From the NCBI RefSeq assembly GCF_002019635.1, contig NZ_KV917371.1, positions 2,790,001-2,854,000 on the forward strand: a DNA stretch of 64,000 bases. The letters run 5' to 3'. Of the stretch, positions 53,820-62,570 are shown one piece after another. The number at the start of each line of letters is the position of its first letter. The first letter of the stretch is position 1. This DNA is from Metabacillus halosaccharovorans. Its GTDB lineage: Bacteria; Bacillota; Bacilli; Bacillales; Bacillaceae. The notes below the pieces were generated by a model, which was not told the origin of the DNA, did not search any database, and saw nothing but the letters and a program-made list of their open reading frames with translations. The position numbers were made by a program, and so were the translations under genes.

Positions 53820-54053
53820 ATGAGAGCTGTTATGTTTCTTACAATTTTTATCCTGCTTAGCTTATTGATTGCTCAGATTGATGCGTATCTTTATAGCAGT
53901 AATTTAATTAACCAATATAAAACACTTTTAGCGATGGATCCGGGATCTAATAAATGGATGATATACGTTTTTCTATTGTTTGGGTTTCTTTATTCTGTAG
54001 GGAAAAGTGTGAAAGAAAAATTACAAAAAATAAAAAACATAGGAAGTAAGTAG
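53820..54053 (+). CDS. Small two-helix membrane protein of the ger operon (D subunit type)
   Basis: A 77-aa protein with two membrane helices (about 3-22 and 44-64), joined by a short polar loop and ending in a basic tail (KEKLQKIKNIGSK). Small two-helix D proteins are encoded in several GerA-type operons and tune the germination rate. It is 4 bp before the B subunit gene and clearly in the operon. A forespore-type -10 (CATAATA, 53750-53756) is possible, but I see no convincing -35. ATG 53820 follows AAGGTG. Confidence 0.7.
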   Translation: MRAVMFLTIFILLSLLIAQIDAYLYSSNLINQYKTLLAMDPGSNKWMIYVFLLFGFLYSVGKSVKEKLQKIKNIGSK

Positions 54054-54057
54054 AGTA

Positions 54058-55170
54058 ATGAAGCAACTTGTAGAGAAAATTTCACTCTGGCAGCTTTATA
54101 TCCTAATTGTTTGTTTTCAAATTGGTAGCGCTGCTTTAGTAGGAATAGGAAATGAAGCAAAGCAGGATGCCTGGATTGCTGTCATCATCGGAACTTTTTT
54201 TGGAATGGCTATTATGCTGTATTATTTGTTTCTCCTCTCAAAAGTACCTGGTAAGAACTTATTTGAGCTATTTGTCTTTTGTTTTGGAAAGTGGATCGGT
54301 AAATTTTTTACACTATTATATGTTATCTACTTCTTTTATGTATCTGCCAGGGTGTTGCGGGATTTCTGTGAGCTCTTAGTTTCTACAATTTTTGAGATAA
54401 CACCATTAGAGGTAATTTCTATCACGATGATGCTTGTAATCGTCTATATATTTCAGCATGGCTTAGAGGTACTGGGGAGAACAAGTGAGGTTTTCTTTCC
54501 GTATGTTGTAGCATTTATTGTTATGACAGGTTTAGGTATATGGTTCTCGGGTGAGTTTGAAATAAGTAATATCCAGCCGATCTTAGCTGATGGATTTAAA
54601 CCTATTGTAAATGCACTTTTTCCACAGTTACTGACCTTTCCTTTCGGAGAAGCAGTGACCTTCATGGTGATAAGCGCCTATATTGGCACAAAGAAACATA
54701 TAAAAAAGGTGAGTGCTGCGGGTGTTTTTACCAGTGGTGTTTTGCTTGCATATGGGGCTCTCATTCAAATTTCTACTTTAGGAGTTGATTTAAAGGAAAG
54801 AGCAAACTTTCCTTTATTAAGTGCTTCACGTGAAATATCCCTATTGAATTTTATCGAACGAGTAGATTTAATTATTGTGTTTTTCGTTATGTTCGGAATC
54901 ATCGTAAAGGTGGGAATCTTTTTTTACGGAGGTTTAAAGGGTCTTGAACTAATTACGAATAAACCATATCGAAGTATGACACTTCCAATGGGATCACTCA
55001 TTGCCTTTTTCTCAGCTGGTATTAGTCATAACTTTGTTGAACATCTTAAGGAAGGGTTAGTGTTCGTGCCATTCTTTATGCATATCCCTTTTCAATTCGG
55101 TATTCCTTTGCTTCTACTGCCCTTTATTTTATGGAAAACAAGGAAAAGAAAAAAGGAGTCTAGCTCATGA
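54058..55170 (+). CDS. Spore germination receptor B subunit (GerAB-type, APC superfamily)
   Basis: A 370-aa inner-membrane protein with about ten helices of the GerAB/spore permease family. Visible traits are the first helix start ISLWQLYILIVCFQIGSA and the central FPQLLTFPFGEAVTFMVISAY, in which the FPFGE region is a family hallmark. B subunits bind the germinant. It overlaps the A subunit gene by 4 bp. The germinant cannot be told from the sequence, so no specific ger letter is given. Confidence 0.9.
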   Translation: MKQLVEKISLWQLYILIVCFQIGSAALVGIGNEAKQDAWIAVIIGTFFGMAIMLYYLFLLSKVPGKNLFELFVFCFGKWIGKFFTLLYVIYFFYVSARVLRDFCELLVSTIFEITPLEVISITMMLVIVYIFQHGLEVLGRTSEVFFPYVVAFIVMTGLGIWFSGEFEISNIQPILADGFKPIVNALFPQLLTFPFGEAVTFMVISAYIGTKKHIKKVSAAGVFTSGVLLAYGALIQISTLGVDLKERANFPLLSASREISLLNFIERVDLIIVFFVMFGIIVKVGIFFYGGLKGLELITNKPYRSMTLPMGSLIAFFSAGISHNFVEHLKEGLVFVPFFMHIPFQFGIPLLLLPFILWKTRKRKKESSS

Positions 55171-56774
55171 GTAGTTTTTCATCTTTGTTTACAAGAAGAA
55201 AAAACAAAAATAGGGGAAAAACCTCTGAAAAAGAGATATATGACCAAGAGGGGATACCAAAGCATTATGACAGAAAGCTGGATCGAAATTTATGTAGTAT
55301 TCAAGAGTTATTTAAACAGACTACTGATTATGAAGAAATCCATATTAAAGTTGGAGATTTAAAAGGGTGTGTTTGTTATTTAGGAACGACATTAAATAAA
55401 AGCGAGCTAAATATGCAGGTTTTAGAACCGCTAAGAGAAGCGTTTAAGCAGCCGGAAACAGATGCACACAGAGATTTAGACTCTTTAAGAGAAGCCTTTT
55501 TCCCGGCGGTTTCTTATGAATATGCTGAAACACTGCATCAGCTTGTTTGGCAAATGTTAAACGGTTATGCTGTTGTCATGATTGATGAGCATAGTAAGGC
55601 CTTGGCGTTAAACATAGGAGGAACAGATAAACGTTCCATTTCAGAGCCTAGTACTCAAACAATTATTCGTGGTCCGAAAGAAGGATTTATAGAGGATATT
55701 AATACGAATATAGGTCTAATTAGAAAAAAAATAAAAAATCCCCGGCTGGTTTTTGAAGATTTTAGAGTTGGAAGTGACTCAAATACCAAACTATCGATTG
55801 GATATATGAAAGGAATTGTAAATGAAGATATCTTAAGTGAGGTCAAGCTAAGGATAAATAAAATTAATGCTTCAGGTATACTTGATACTGGTAATGTAGA
55901 GGAGTTTATTACAGATGAAACCTTTACCTTTTTCCCTCTTGTTTATAATAGTGAACGACCTGATAGCATTAGCGGAAATATTTTGGAGGGGAAAATCGCC
56001 ATTCTCCTTGACGGTTCACCATTTGTGTTGATCGTTCCCTCTGTTTTTACAGATTTCTTTCAGTCTACAGAGGACTATTATCAACCATTTTTTATGACAA
56101 GCTTTATAAGAATTATCCGATATGTGTCATTTATGATTACTCTCACATTTCCCTCTCTATATGTGGCGATTACGACTTATCATCATGAGTTAATGCCAAC
56201 ACCGCTTTTAATAAATATACAAAGTCAGAGGGAAGGGGTACCATTTCCTGCCGTTATTGAAATATTAATGATGGAGCTTACCTTTGAAGTATTAAGGGAA
56301 GCGGGAGTTAGAATGCCGCGGGCTGTTGGCCAAACATTATCTATTGTTGGAGCGCTAGTTATCGGACAAGCTGCAGTTGAAGCCGGTTTGGTTTCTAATG
56401 TTTTAGTTGTCATTGTTGCATTTTCTGCCATTGCAAGCTTTGTGTCTCCTATTTATAATTTTTCCATTGCAGCAAGGTTGATTCGATTTATTTTGATTAT
56501 TATGGCTGCATCATTAGGTTTATATGGAATTCTTTTATCACTTATTGTTATGGTTATTCACTTAGTAAGTCTACGAACATTTGGAATCCCATATTTAACT
56601 CCAGTTGCTCCGTTCAAGCTAAAAGATCAATCAGATGTGTTTGTCCGTGTCCCAATTTGGGGAGACCGGTATCGCCCTTCATATTTGATGACTAAAGCAC
56701 CGGTGAAAAATAAAGATTCTTCTCGGCCATCTTCTCCAGATCAAAACACTGGGGGTAAGAAGGAAAATGACTAA
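55167..56774 (+). CDS. Spore germination receptor A subunit (GerAA-type)
   Basis: A 535-aa GerA family protein. The soluble N-terminal half (about 1-300) includes RGPKEGFIEDINTNIGLIRKKIKNPRL, the conserved core of the family. Four to five helices follow (about 305-500), with PFPAVIEILMMELTFEVLREAGVRMP. The C-terminal tail is polar. GerA subunits oligomerise and form the ion conduit of the receptor in the spore inner membrane. It overlaps the B gene upstream and the C gene downstream, so all three are translationally coupled. Confidence 0.92.
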   Translation: MSSFSSLFTRRKNKNRGKTSEKEIYDQEGIPKHYDRKLDRNLCSIQELFKQTTDYEEIHIKVGDLKGCVCYLGTTLNKSELNMQVLEPLREAFKQPETDAHRDLDSLREAFFPAVSYEYAETLHQLVWQMLNGYAVVMIDEHSKALALNIGGTDKRSISEPSTQTIIRGPKEGFIEDINTNIGLIRKKIKNPRLVFEDFRVGSDSNTKLSIGYMKGIVNEDILSEVKLRINKINASGILDTGNVEEFITDETFTFFPLVYNSERPDSISGNILEGKIAILLDGSPFVLIVPSVFTDFFQSTEDYYQPFFMTSFIRIIRYVSFMITLTFPSLYVAITTYHHELMPTPLLINIQSQREGVPFPAVIEILMMELTFEVLREAGVRMPRAVGQTLSIVGALVIGQAAVEAGLVSNVLVVIVAFSAIASFVSPIYNFSIAARLIRFILIIMAASLGLYGILLSLIVMVIHLVSLRTFGIPYLTPVAPFKLKDQSDVFVRVPIWGDRYRPSYLMTKAPVKNKDSSRPSSPDQNTGGKKEND

Positions 56775-57993
56775 AAAAATCCTATTGCCTTTTTTGGCAC
56801 TACTATTATTCCTTACAGGGTGTTGGGACCGGGAAGAGCTTGATGAGATAGCGATTGTGGCGGGTATTGCAGTGGACAAAGGGGAAGAAAAAAAGTATCG
56901 AATGACAGTAGAGGTTGTTAACTCCGCAGAATTTGGAAAACAAAGTGCACAAGGAAATGCTCCTGTGAACATCTACACATTAGAAGGAAATTCTCTTTCG
57001 GAATTATCAAATAAAATGAATGTGGGGTTAACCCGTAAGCTCGTATTTTCACATACAAGGGTTCTTTATATTAGCGAAGAGGTGGCTAGAGAAGGAATTT
57101 TTGGATTTTTGGATTTTCTTGATCGAAGTGGACAGTTCCGAAATGACTTTAGTATTGTTATCACAAGTGGTTATCCTGCTTCAACTTTCACAAAAATCAC
57201 CTATCCTGTGCAAAAAAGTCCTTCATTGAAGCTTAGTACTCAAATTGCGACGCTAACGGATGAGTGGGGTGGAAATCCCGATGTTCAGTTATATGATTTC
57301 ATTACATCCCTTATTTCAAAAGGAATTAATCCTGTTGCCGGGATAATATCCATTCGAGGAGATCCTGAAAAAGGGCAATCTGTAGAAAATAATAAAGAAA
57401 TTGATCCTGGTGCGTTGGTTCTTGCTGATGGGATGGCTGTGTTTAAAGGTGATAAAATGGTGGGGGAACTTTCACTAAATGAAACTAGGGGATACCTTTG
57501 GACGAAAGAGTTAAGAAGTACGAGTTTGAGTATTCCATGTGATTCAGAAGATGCTAATACGACAAATAAAAACGAGTTTTTTTTAGATGTTCGAGTCATA
57601 AGATCAAAAGTGAACTTAGAATCCAAATATAAAAATGATCGACCGAAGATCAAAGTGAAAATTAATGCGGAAGCTATGATACAAGGAACACAATGTCCTA
57701 AAGATTTGACAAAAATTGATGTTTATTCAGACCAAGAAAAACTAGTTGAAAAATTCGTGAAAGCAGAAATATCCCAGCTTATTAAAAAAGTCCAGAAGGA
57801 ATACGAAGTAGACATCTTTGGATTTGGGGATGCACTTAATAGACAGAATCATAATAAGTACAAAGAAGTGGAGAACAGATGGGATGAAGAATTCGCAAAA
57901 GCTGACCTGGACGTTGAGGTTGATCTTCAGCTATTAAGAGCGGGAATAAAAAGCAAAAGCTTTAATGCAGATATAGAGGAATTAAGTGAGTAA
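56767..57993 (+). CDS. Spore germination receptor C subunit (GerAC-type lipoprotein)
   Basis: A 408-aa lipoprotein with lipobox LFLTGC (Cys19), then WDREELDEIAIVAGIAVDK, the standard start of GerAC proteins. The domain structure is normal and it ends with the family's alpha-helical region. It sits on the outer side of the spore inner membrane as part of the receptor. It overlaps the A gene by 8 bp and is the last gene before a terminator. The order D-B-A-C differs from the classical A-B-C order. Confidence 0.92.
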   Translation: MTKKILLPFLALLLFLTGCWDREELDEIAIVAGIAVDKGEEKKYRMTVEVVNSAEFGKQSAQGNAPVNIYTLEGNSLSELSNKMNVGLTRKLVFSHTRVLYISEEVAREGIFGFLDFLDRSGQFRNDFSIVITSGYPASTFTKITYPVQKSPSLKLSTQIATLTDEWGGNPDVQLYDFITSLISKGINPVAGIISIRGDPEKGQSVENNKEIDPGALVLADGMAVFKGDKMVGELSLNETRGYLWTKELRSTSLSIPCDSEDANTTNKNEFFLDVRVIRSKVNLESKYKNDRPKIKVKINAEAMIQGTQCPKDLTKIDVYSDQEKLVEKFVKAEISQLIKKVQKEYEVDIFGFGDALNRQNHNKYKEVENRWDEEFAKADLDVEVDLQLLRAGIKSKSFNADIEELSE

Positions 57994-58010
57994 TAATTGC
58001 CAATCACACC

Positions 58011-58041
58011 GCCAATTCACAGATGTGAATTGGCTTTTTAC
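58011..58041 (+). terminator. Terminator of the ger operon
   Basis: GCCAATTCAC (58011-58020) pairs with GTGAATTGGC (58025-58034), followed by TTTTTA. Confidence 0.85.
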
Positions 58042-58103
58042 TTGTAACAAACTAGTATAATCTACTATGATGGTAACGAATGAAGGAAGTGAAGGAGAAT
58101 ATC

Positions 58104-58334
58104 ATGTATTTAACAGTGCAAGAAACAGCAGAATACCTGTCATTATCAGAAGAGCAAATTAAAAAACTAATCCTTGAAAAAAAGATCAGAGCACTCTTTG
58201 ATGGAAATCAATATTTAATTAATAAGGAACAATTTAATACCCACCTAGAACAAATGGAAAAATATAAAAAGGTAGTGGAAGAGTATATGAAAGAACCAAT
58301 TCCCGAGGATATCGATGTAAAAGACGAAGATTAA
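58104..58334 (+). CDS. Small excisionase-type helix-turn-helix protein
   Basis: A 76-aa protein with a MerR/excisionase-like winged helix: LTVQETAEYLSLSEEQIKKLI, then IRALFDGNQYLINKEQF. An acidic, helical C-terminal tail follows (EDIDVKDED). No recombinase or phage gene is nearby, so excision activity is unlikely; such stand-alone proteins are common in Bacillus. I chose ATG 58104 behind AAGGAGA; an in-frame ATG at 58080 lacks a site. Confidence 0.7.
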   Translation: MYLTVQETAEYLSLSEEQIKKLILEKKIRALFDGNQYLINKEQFNTHLEQMEKYKKVVEEYMKEPIPEDIDVKDED

Positions 58335-58354
58335 TTTTTCTTACTTAAAAAATA

Positions 58355-58383
58355 ATGACAATTCTCTGGAAAGATGTTATCAT
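58355..58383 (+). promoter_or_regulatory. Sigma-A promoter of the alpha/beta hydrolase gene
   Basis: ATGACA (58355-58360), 17 nt, TATCAT (58378-58383). The -10 lies inside the first arm of a 22-bp palindrome. Confidence 0.6.
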
Positions 58384-58398
58384 TATCAATAATGATAA
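58377..58398 (+). promoter_or_regulatory. Operator-like 22-bp palindrome over the -10 and start site
   Basis: TTATCATTAT-CA-ATAATGATAA, perfect 10-bp arms around two bases. It covers the -10 of the hydrolase promoter, so a bound protein would repress. It resembles metalloregulator (Fur/PerR-like) AT-rich sites but does not match a standard Fur box orientation. Confidence 0.6.
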
Positions 58399-58420
58399 TA
58401 ATTGAAAAGGGGATAAGTCT

Positions 58421-59383
58421 ATGAGCACAATTCGTGAAGAAGAGGTTTCAATCATTCATGATATTACATTAAAGGGGACAATGGCTTTTCCATCTTTAGA
58501 ATCGGAAAAACACCCTGCTATTATCTTAATTAATGGCTCAGGTAGTTCAGATCGGGATGGAAATATGAAGAAACCTGCCATTCAATCAGATTTATATAAA
58601 GAATTAGCTCATTTTTTAACGGGATTAGGCTTTATTACGCTAAGATATGATAAAAGATCTGTCGGGGAAAGTGAAGGCGATCCGATTAAATCCGGCATGC
58701 TCGATTTGGTCCGTGATGTGCAAGAAAATATTCAATATTTGAAGAATCATCCAAAAGTAGATCATGATAGGATTTTGCTATTAGGTCATAGTGAAGGATG
58801 TATTATTGGAACAATCGCACATCAACAAATACCGGTTGCCGGTTTGATATTACTTGCGGGGGCAGCAAGTAATATTGAAGAGCCAATGGCCTATCAAAAT
58901 CAACAAGCTATAGAGGAAATAAAGCATTTAAAAGGCATTAAAGGAATGATCTTGAGAAATCTTGTTACAAAATCGAAGGTGGAAAAACAAGCCGCTAATC
59001 TAAAGCGGAAAGTAGAGCAATCACAAGGTGATACGATGAGGTATCAATTGAAAAAAATGCCAATAAGATGGTTTAGAGAACATTATTCTTTTTCGACAGA
59101 AATGATTATTAATATCCTTAAAGATGCCCAATGTCCTATATTGGCTATTACAGGTGATATGGATGTACAGGCAAATCCGGAAAATGTAAAAAGAATTGAG
59201 CAACTGGAAAAACCGAACACAACTGCAATTGTTATCGAAAACATGGATCATATGCTAAAGGAATTTCATGGAGAAAGAACAATCTTAAACCTTTTAAAAC
59301 AATACAAAAAGGAAGCAAAAGATCCGATTCATTACAAACTTAAAGAAGAGTTGAAAGATTGGCTGATCATAAATTATCTATAA
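58421..59383 (+). CDS. Alpha/beta hydrolase
   Basis: A 320-aa cytoplasmic serine hydrolase. The nucleophile elbow is LLLGHSEGC (about residues 124-132), the oxyanion region is LINGSGSSDRDGN, and the C-terminal parts ILAITGDMDVQ and ENMDHMLKEF supply the Asp and His of the triad. The pattern matches the alpha/beta hydrolases related to the dienelactone/prolyl oligopeptidase group, with unknown substrate. It is controlled by a promoter overlapped by a palindrome. RBS AAAAGGGG precedes the ATG. Confidence 0.82.
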   Translation: MSTIREEEVSIIHDITLKGTMAFPSLESEKHPAIILINGSGSSDRDGNMKKPAIQSDLYKELAHFLTGLGFITLRYDKRSVGESEGDPIKSGMLDLVRDVQENIQYLKNHPKVDHDRILLLGHSEGCIIGTIAHQQIPVAGLILLAGAASNIEEPMAYQNQQAIEEIKHLKGIKGMILRNLVTKSKVEKQAANLKRKVEQSQGDTMRYQLKKMPIRWFREHYSFSTEMIINILKDAQCPILAITGDMDVQANPENVKRIEQLEKPNTTAIVIENMDHMLKEFHGERTILNLLKQYKKEAKDPIHYKLKEELKDWLIINYL

Positions 59384-59391
59384 TGTGTAAG

Positions 59392-59420
59392 GAACTCAGT
59401 GTGGATTAAGCACTGAGTTT
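59392..59420 (+). terminator. Terminator behind the hydrolase gene
   Basis: AACTCAGTG (59393-59401) pairs with CACTGAGTT (59411-59419), followed by TG and TTCTTT. Confidence 0.75.
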
Positions 59421-59614
59421 GTTCTTTGTAGAGAACAAAAATTCTTATTTAGGCTTCCTGATGCAAATGCTATTTTGTTATGGAAATTTTAAAAAGATGG
59501 AAGATTTCTATGCTTGTCGAATAATGTAGATATTTCTCATAAATATATAGCATGTGGTTGGATTGTTCGCTATAATGATGTCAGATACTGTACAATCTTT
59601 AGGGAGAGAAAAGA

Positions 59615-60628
59615 ATGAATCAACAATCGACACAACTTAGATTTATTGGGATAGTAGCAGTGATTGTTGGAATTATCTTTATTAGTATAATAGGATTTAA
59701 GATGAAAGATATCATCTCAGAAGCTGTTTCAACTGGAACCGATGGGAAAACAAAGGTGACAATCATAACATCAGATGTCATTGTAGATCAAAGTTGGGGG
59801 AGCTTGGCATATAAAGGAAAACTGAAAATGGAAGAGCTTTTTCCAGTTGACGTAATTTTATATAGTGAAATTAATACAGACAAACTAATAAAGAATACAA
59901 TTGAAGAAGCGGTACGAAACCAATCACAAGTAATTATCGGTCATGGTCGTGAGTTTTCGGACGCGTTTACAGAATCGGCAAAAAAGTACTCAGATATTCA
60001 TTTTATCACTCTGCATGGTACTTCAAAATATCCGAATCAATCTGTTTACACATTTGATCAAGGGGAAATCGAATACTTTGCTGCACTTGCTGCAGCGAAA
60101 GTGACTAAAACAAATAAAGTTGGCTTAATTGATTCTTATGAAGCAAGAATCAAAAATCCGGAGTTTGAAACAGGACTAGCCTATTATAAACCGGAAATAA
60201 AATTTTATTATCGTAATGTTAATAGTAGAGACGATGGTGAAAAAGCTTCCAAAATTCTTCAACAGTTAATAGATGAGGGAGTAGATGTTGTTTATAGTAA
60301 AGGAAACTCCTTCAATAGAGATGTCATAGATTTGGCAAAAAAGTCAGGAATATATGTCATCGGATATCTTGACGATCAGTCGTATATGGGGAAGGATCAT
60401 GTTATTACGAGCGTGAAAAATGATGTATCACAAGCATATGTTGTCATGATGGAAGATTACTTTAGTAAGGATGGAATTCCACATGGGCAAGTGATGTTAA
60501 GTGCCGAGCATGGTGTGTATAGCTTAGCTCCGTTTGGACCGATGTTATCTGATAAAGATAAACAGTTTATAGAAAATGAAATGAATAAATTCGATAAAGG
60601 AGAGATTAGCTTTCCTTCATTAAAGTAA
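59615..60628 (+). CDS. Membrane-anchored BMP-family ligand-binding protein (Med-like)
   Basis: A 337-aa protein. One N-terminal helix (about residues 9-28) has no lipobox cysteine, so the protein is anchored by the helix rather than by lipid. The rest is a BMP/PnrA-type periplasmic-binding fold: VTIITSDVIVDQSWGSLAYKG, IIGHGREFSDAF, YFAALAAAKVTKTNKVGLI, VYSKGNSFNRDVIDLAKK. B. subtilis Med, a positive regulator of comK, has this family fold. Here the gene is followed 11 bp later by a histidine kinase gene, so it may present a ligand to that kinase. There are no ABC permease genes nearby. Confidence 0.8.
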   Translation: MNQQSTQLRFIGIVAVIVGIIFISIIGFKMKDIISEAVSTGTDGKTKVTIITSDVIVDQSWGSLAYKGKLKMEELFPVDVILYSEINTDKLIKNTIEEAVRNQSQVIIGHGREFSDAFTESAKKYSDIHFITLHGTSKYPNQSVYTFDQGEIEYFAALAAAKVTKTNKVGLIDSYEARIKNPEFETGLAYYKPEIKFYYRNVNSRDDGEKASKILQQLIDEGVDVVYSKGNSFNRDVIDLAKKSGIYVIGYLDDQSYMGKDHVITSVKNDVSQAYVVMMEDYFSKDGIPHGQVMLSAEHGVYSLAPFGPMLSDKDKQFIENEMNKFDKGEISFPSLK

Positions 60629-60639
60629 GGAGGATTACG

Positions 60640-62433
60640 TTGAGAAAATTATTGAAACATATGTCATTTCGGGCAAAAATTCTCTCAATCCTCCTCATTT
60701 TGACTTTTCTGTTAAGTGGTTTTTCCTTCATTTTGGTACAATCAATTGAAGCTGTTAAAGAAGTGAGTAACAAAATAGAGGAGAAGAACGTACCTGAGGT
60801 CTATTGGCTTACACAATGGGATAAAGATCTTGCCGTTAGAGAGCTGGTTGTAAAAGAGTACTTAGGAGAAAATTTATGCTGTGATTTCGTTGAAGTCTAT
60901 CAGTCGTATCAATATGAAGAAGAAAATGAAACGTCTGATCAACCTCCTGCTGTTCCTTCTTCCCTAATTAGTATAAAAAAGGATATAGAATTACTAGACT
61001 TTATGGTCATAAATAATATTCAAGGATTATTAGCATACGAAGAGTATGATGAAGCCCGTACATTTATAAGTTCAGTGTACCTGCCACAACTTGAAGAATT
61101 ACGGACAGAAATAAATGAAGCGAAGAAACTGGTCTTTACAAAGTTCACTGCACATTCGGACGAGTTTTCTAGTATTATCTCAAATGCACTTTGGCTACTC
61201 ATTAGTATCACAATAGTGGCTATTTGTTTGTCTATTATTGCAGCGTATCGAATAAGTGCAAATTTGACAAAGCCTATTGAAACAATGGTTGATAAAGTTG
61301 ACCTAATTGCCAGAGGCCAGTACGGGCTTACTCTGCCACCCCTGAAACAGGTTGAATTTGAAGAATTGGCGAATTCCATTAATCAAATGTCCAAGAGCCT
61401 GAAAGATTCATTTACAACTATTTTGAATGATAAAATGTATCGCGAGCAAATCGTGAATTCTTTGCCCATTGGTATTATAACAATAAATGATGAGTTGTCA
61501 GAGCTTAAAATTAATAGAGCAGCTGCTGATATTTTACAATATAACGAAGACATAATAAGTAAGTTTATGAATGAACAGATTTATGATGAAAATGAACAGT
61601 TTTGGAATATCTTAACTCTTGATTCAAACTTTCATCATAGAAAGATTACATATAAAATTGCAAAAGAAAACAAAGTCTTGCTCGTTTCTCAAACAGGAAT
61701 GCACGATCATCAGTGCCAAATTATTGGAAGAATGATTAATTTTGTTGATATGACAGAAACCGAAGAACTAGAGAAAAGAATGTACCAATCTGAGAAATTA
61801 GCAATAGTTGGAGAAATAGCTGCAGGTGCTGCACATGAAATCAGGAATCCTTTGGCTGTTGTCCAAGGCTTCTTATCGCTGATGAATCAATCACTGGGGG
61901 ATAAAGAGAAAAACCAATATCATATGGCTCTACTGATGAAGGAACTTGAACGGATTAACAGTATCATTGAGGAAATGTTGCTTTTATCAAAGCCTGGAGC
62001 ACCAATTAAAAAAGAGGTATGTCTTCAAAGCGTATTGGAAGAGTTTTTACCGTTAATTATTGATTCCTCTGAAGATATTACCATTCATATCAACCTGATT
62101 CATAGAACTGTACCAATTGATTCAAAGCAAATGAAGCAGGTTTTTCATAATCTTGTTCGGAACAGTATTGAAGCAATGCGCGGCCAGGGAGAAATATGCA
62201 TTTATTCACAAGTATCTGATAATTACTTTCAGATTTATGTAAAGGATAATGGTCCGGGAATACCATATGATTTAAAGGAAAAGATTTTTGACCCGTTCAC
62301 AAGCTCAAAAGAAGATGGAACAGGCTTAGGGTTAATGATTGTAAAAAGAATTGTTGAAAACCATGATGGACATATTTCCGTCCACGAGACCTCTTCAGAC
62401 GGTACAATTTTCTTAATAGAGCTTCCATTATAA
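60640..62433 (+). CDS. HAMP/PAS sensor histidine kinase partnered with a BMP-family protein
   Basis: A 597-aa kinase. A first membrane helix (about 10-33), an extracytoplasmic helical sensor region (about 35-180), a second helix (about 181-203) and a HAMP domain (about 204-258) are visible. Then comes a PAS domain (about 265-370), the HisKA domain with His399 in GAAHEIRNPLAVVQGF, and the ATPase domain with NLVRNSIEAM, DNGPGIPYDL and GTGLGL. TTG start behind AAGGAGG. There is no response regulator beside it, so it is an orphan kinase, perhaps feeding the Spo0F relay. Its pairing with the BMP protein suggests ligand-dependent sensing like LuxP/LuxQ. Confidence 0.85.
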   Translation: MRKLLKHMSFRAKILSILLILTFLLSGFSFILVQSIEAVKEVSNKIEEKNVPEVYWLTQWDKDLAVRELVVKEYLGENLCCDFVEVYQSYQYEEENETSDQPPAVPSSLISIKKDIELLDFMVINNIQGLLAYEEYDEARTFISSVYLPQLEELRTEINEAKKLVFTKFTAHSDEFSSIISNALWLLISITIVAICLSIIAAYRISANLTKPIETMVDKVDLIARGQYGLTLPPLKQVEFEELANSINQMSKSLKDSFTTILNDKMYREQIVNSLPIGIITINDELSELKINRAAADILQYNEDIISKFMNEQIYDENEQFWNILTLDSNFHHRKITYKIAKENKVLLVSQTGMHDHQCQIIGRMINFVDMTETEELEKRMYQSEKLAIVGEIAAGAAHEIRNPLAVVQGFLSLMNQSLGDKEKNQYHMALLMKELERINSIIEEMLLLSKPGAPIKKEVCLQSVLEEFLPLIIDSSEDITIHINLIHRTVPIDSKQMKQVFHNLVRNSIEAMRGQGEICIYSQVSDNYFQIYVKDNGPGIPYDLKEKIFDPFTSSKEDGTGLGLMIVKRIVENHDGHISVHETSSDGTIFLIELPL

Positions 62434-62468
62434 AAAGAAGATGGCTTACGATTGCCATCTTCTTTTTA
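62432..62468 (+). terminator. Terminator behind the BMP-kinase pair
   Basis: AAAAAGAAGATGGC pairs with GCCATCTTCTTTTT around an 8-nt loop. Confidence 0.85.
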
Positions 62469-62510
62469 TACTATCAGAGAGTATTTAAATTTTATGGATG
62501 AAAGTATAAG

Positions 62511-62557
62511 AAAAACTAAGGCTTTCGCCATTAGGACTTGGCGACAAGCTAAATTTT
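62511..62557 (-). terminator. Terminator of the glutaminyl-tRNA synthetase gene
   Basis: On the minus strand TTTAGCTTGTCGCCA folds onto TGGCGAAAGCCTTAG with small mismatches, followed by TTTTTC. It lies just behind the stop codon at 62571. Confidence 0.7.
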
Positions 62558-62570
62558 TCTAATAATGTCA

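Noticed and set aside
57285-57653. 122-codon open frame antisense to the germination C subunit gene
   Set aside because: Shadow of a clear coding region; no start signal and no recognisable protein.
58377-58398. Classical Fur box before the hydrolase gene
   Set aside because: The hexamers ATTATC and GATAAT point outward, the reverse of the Fur arrangement, and only one 7-1-7 half fits. Kept as a palindrome with unknown binder.
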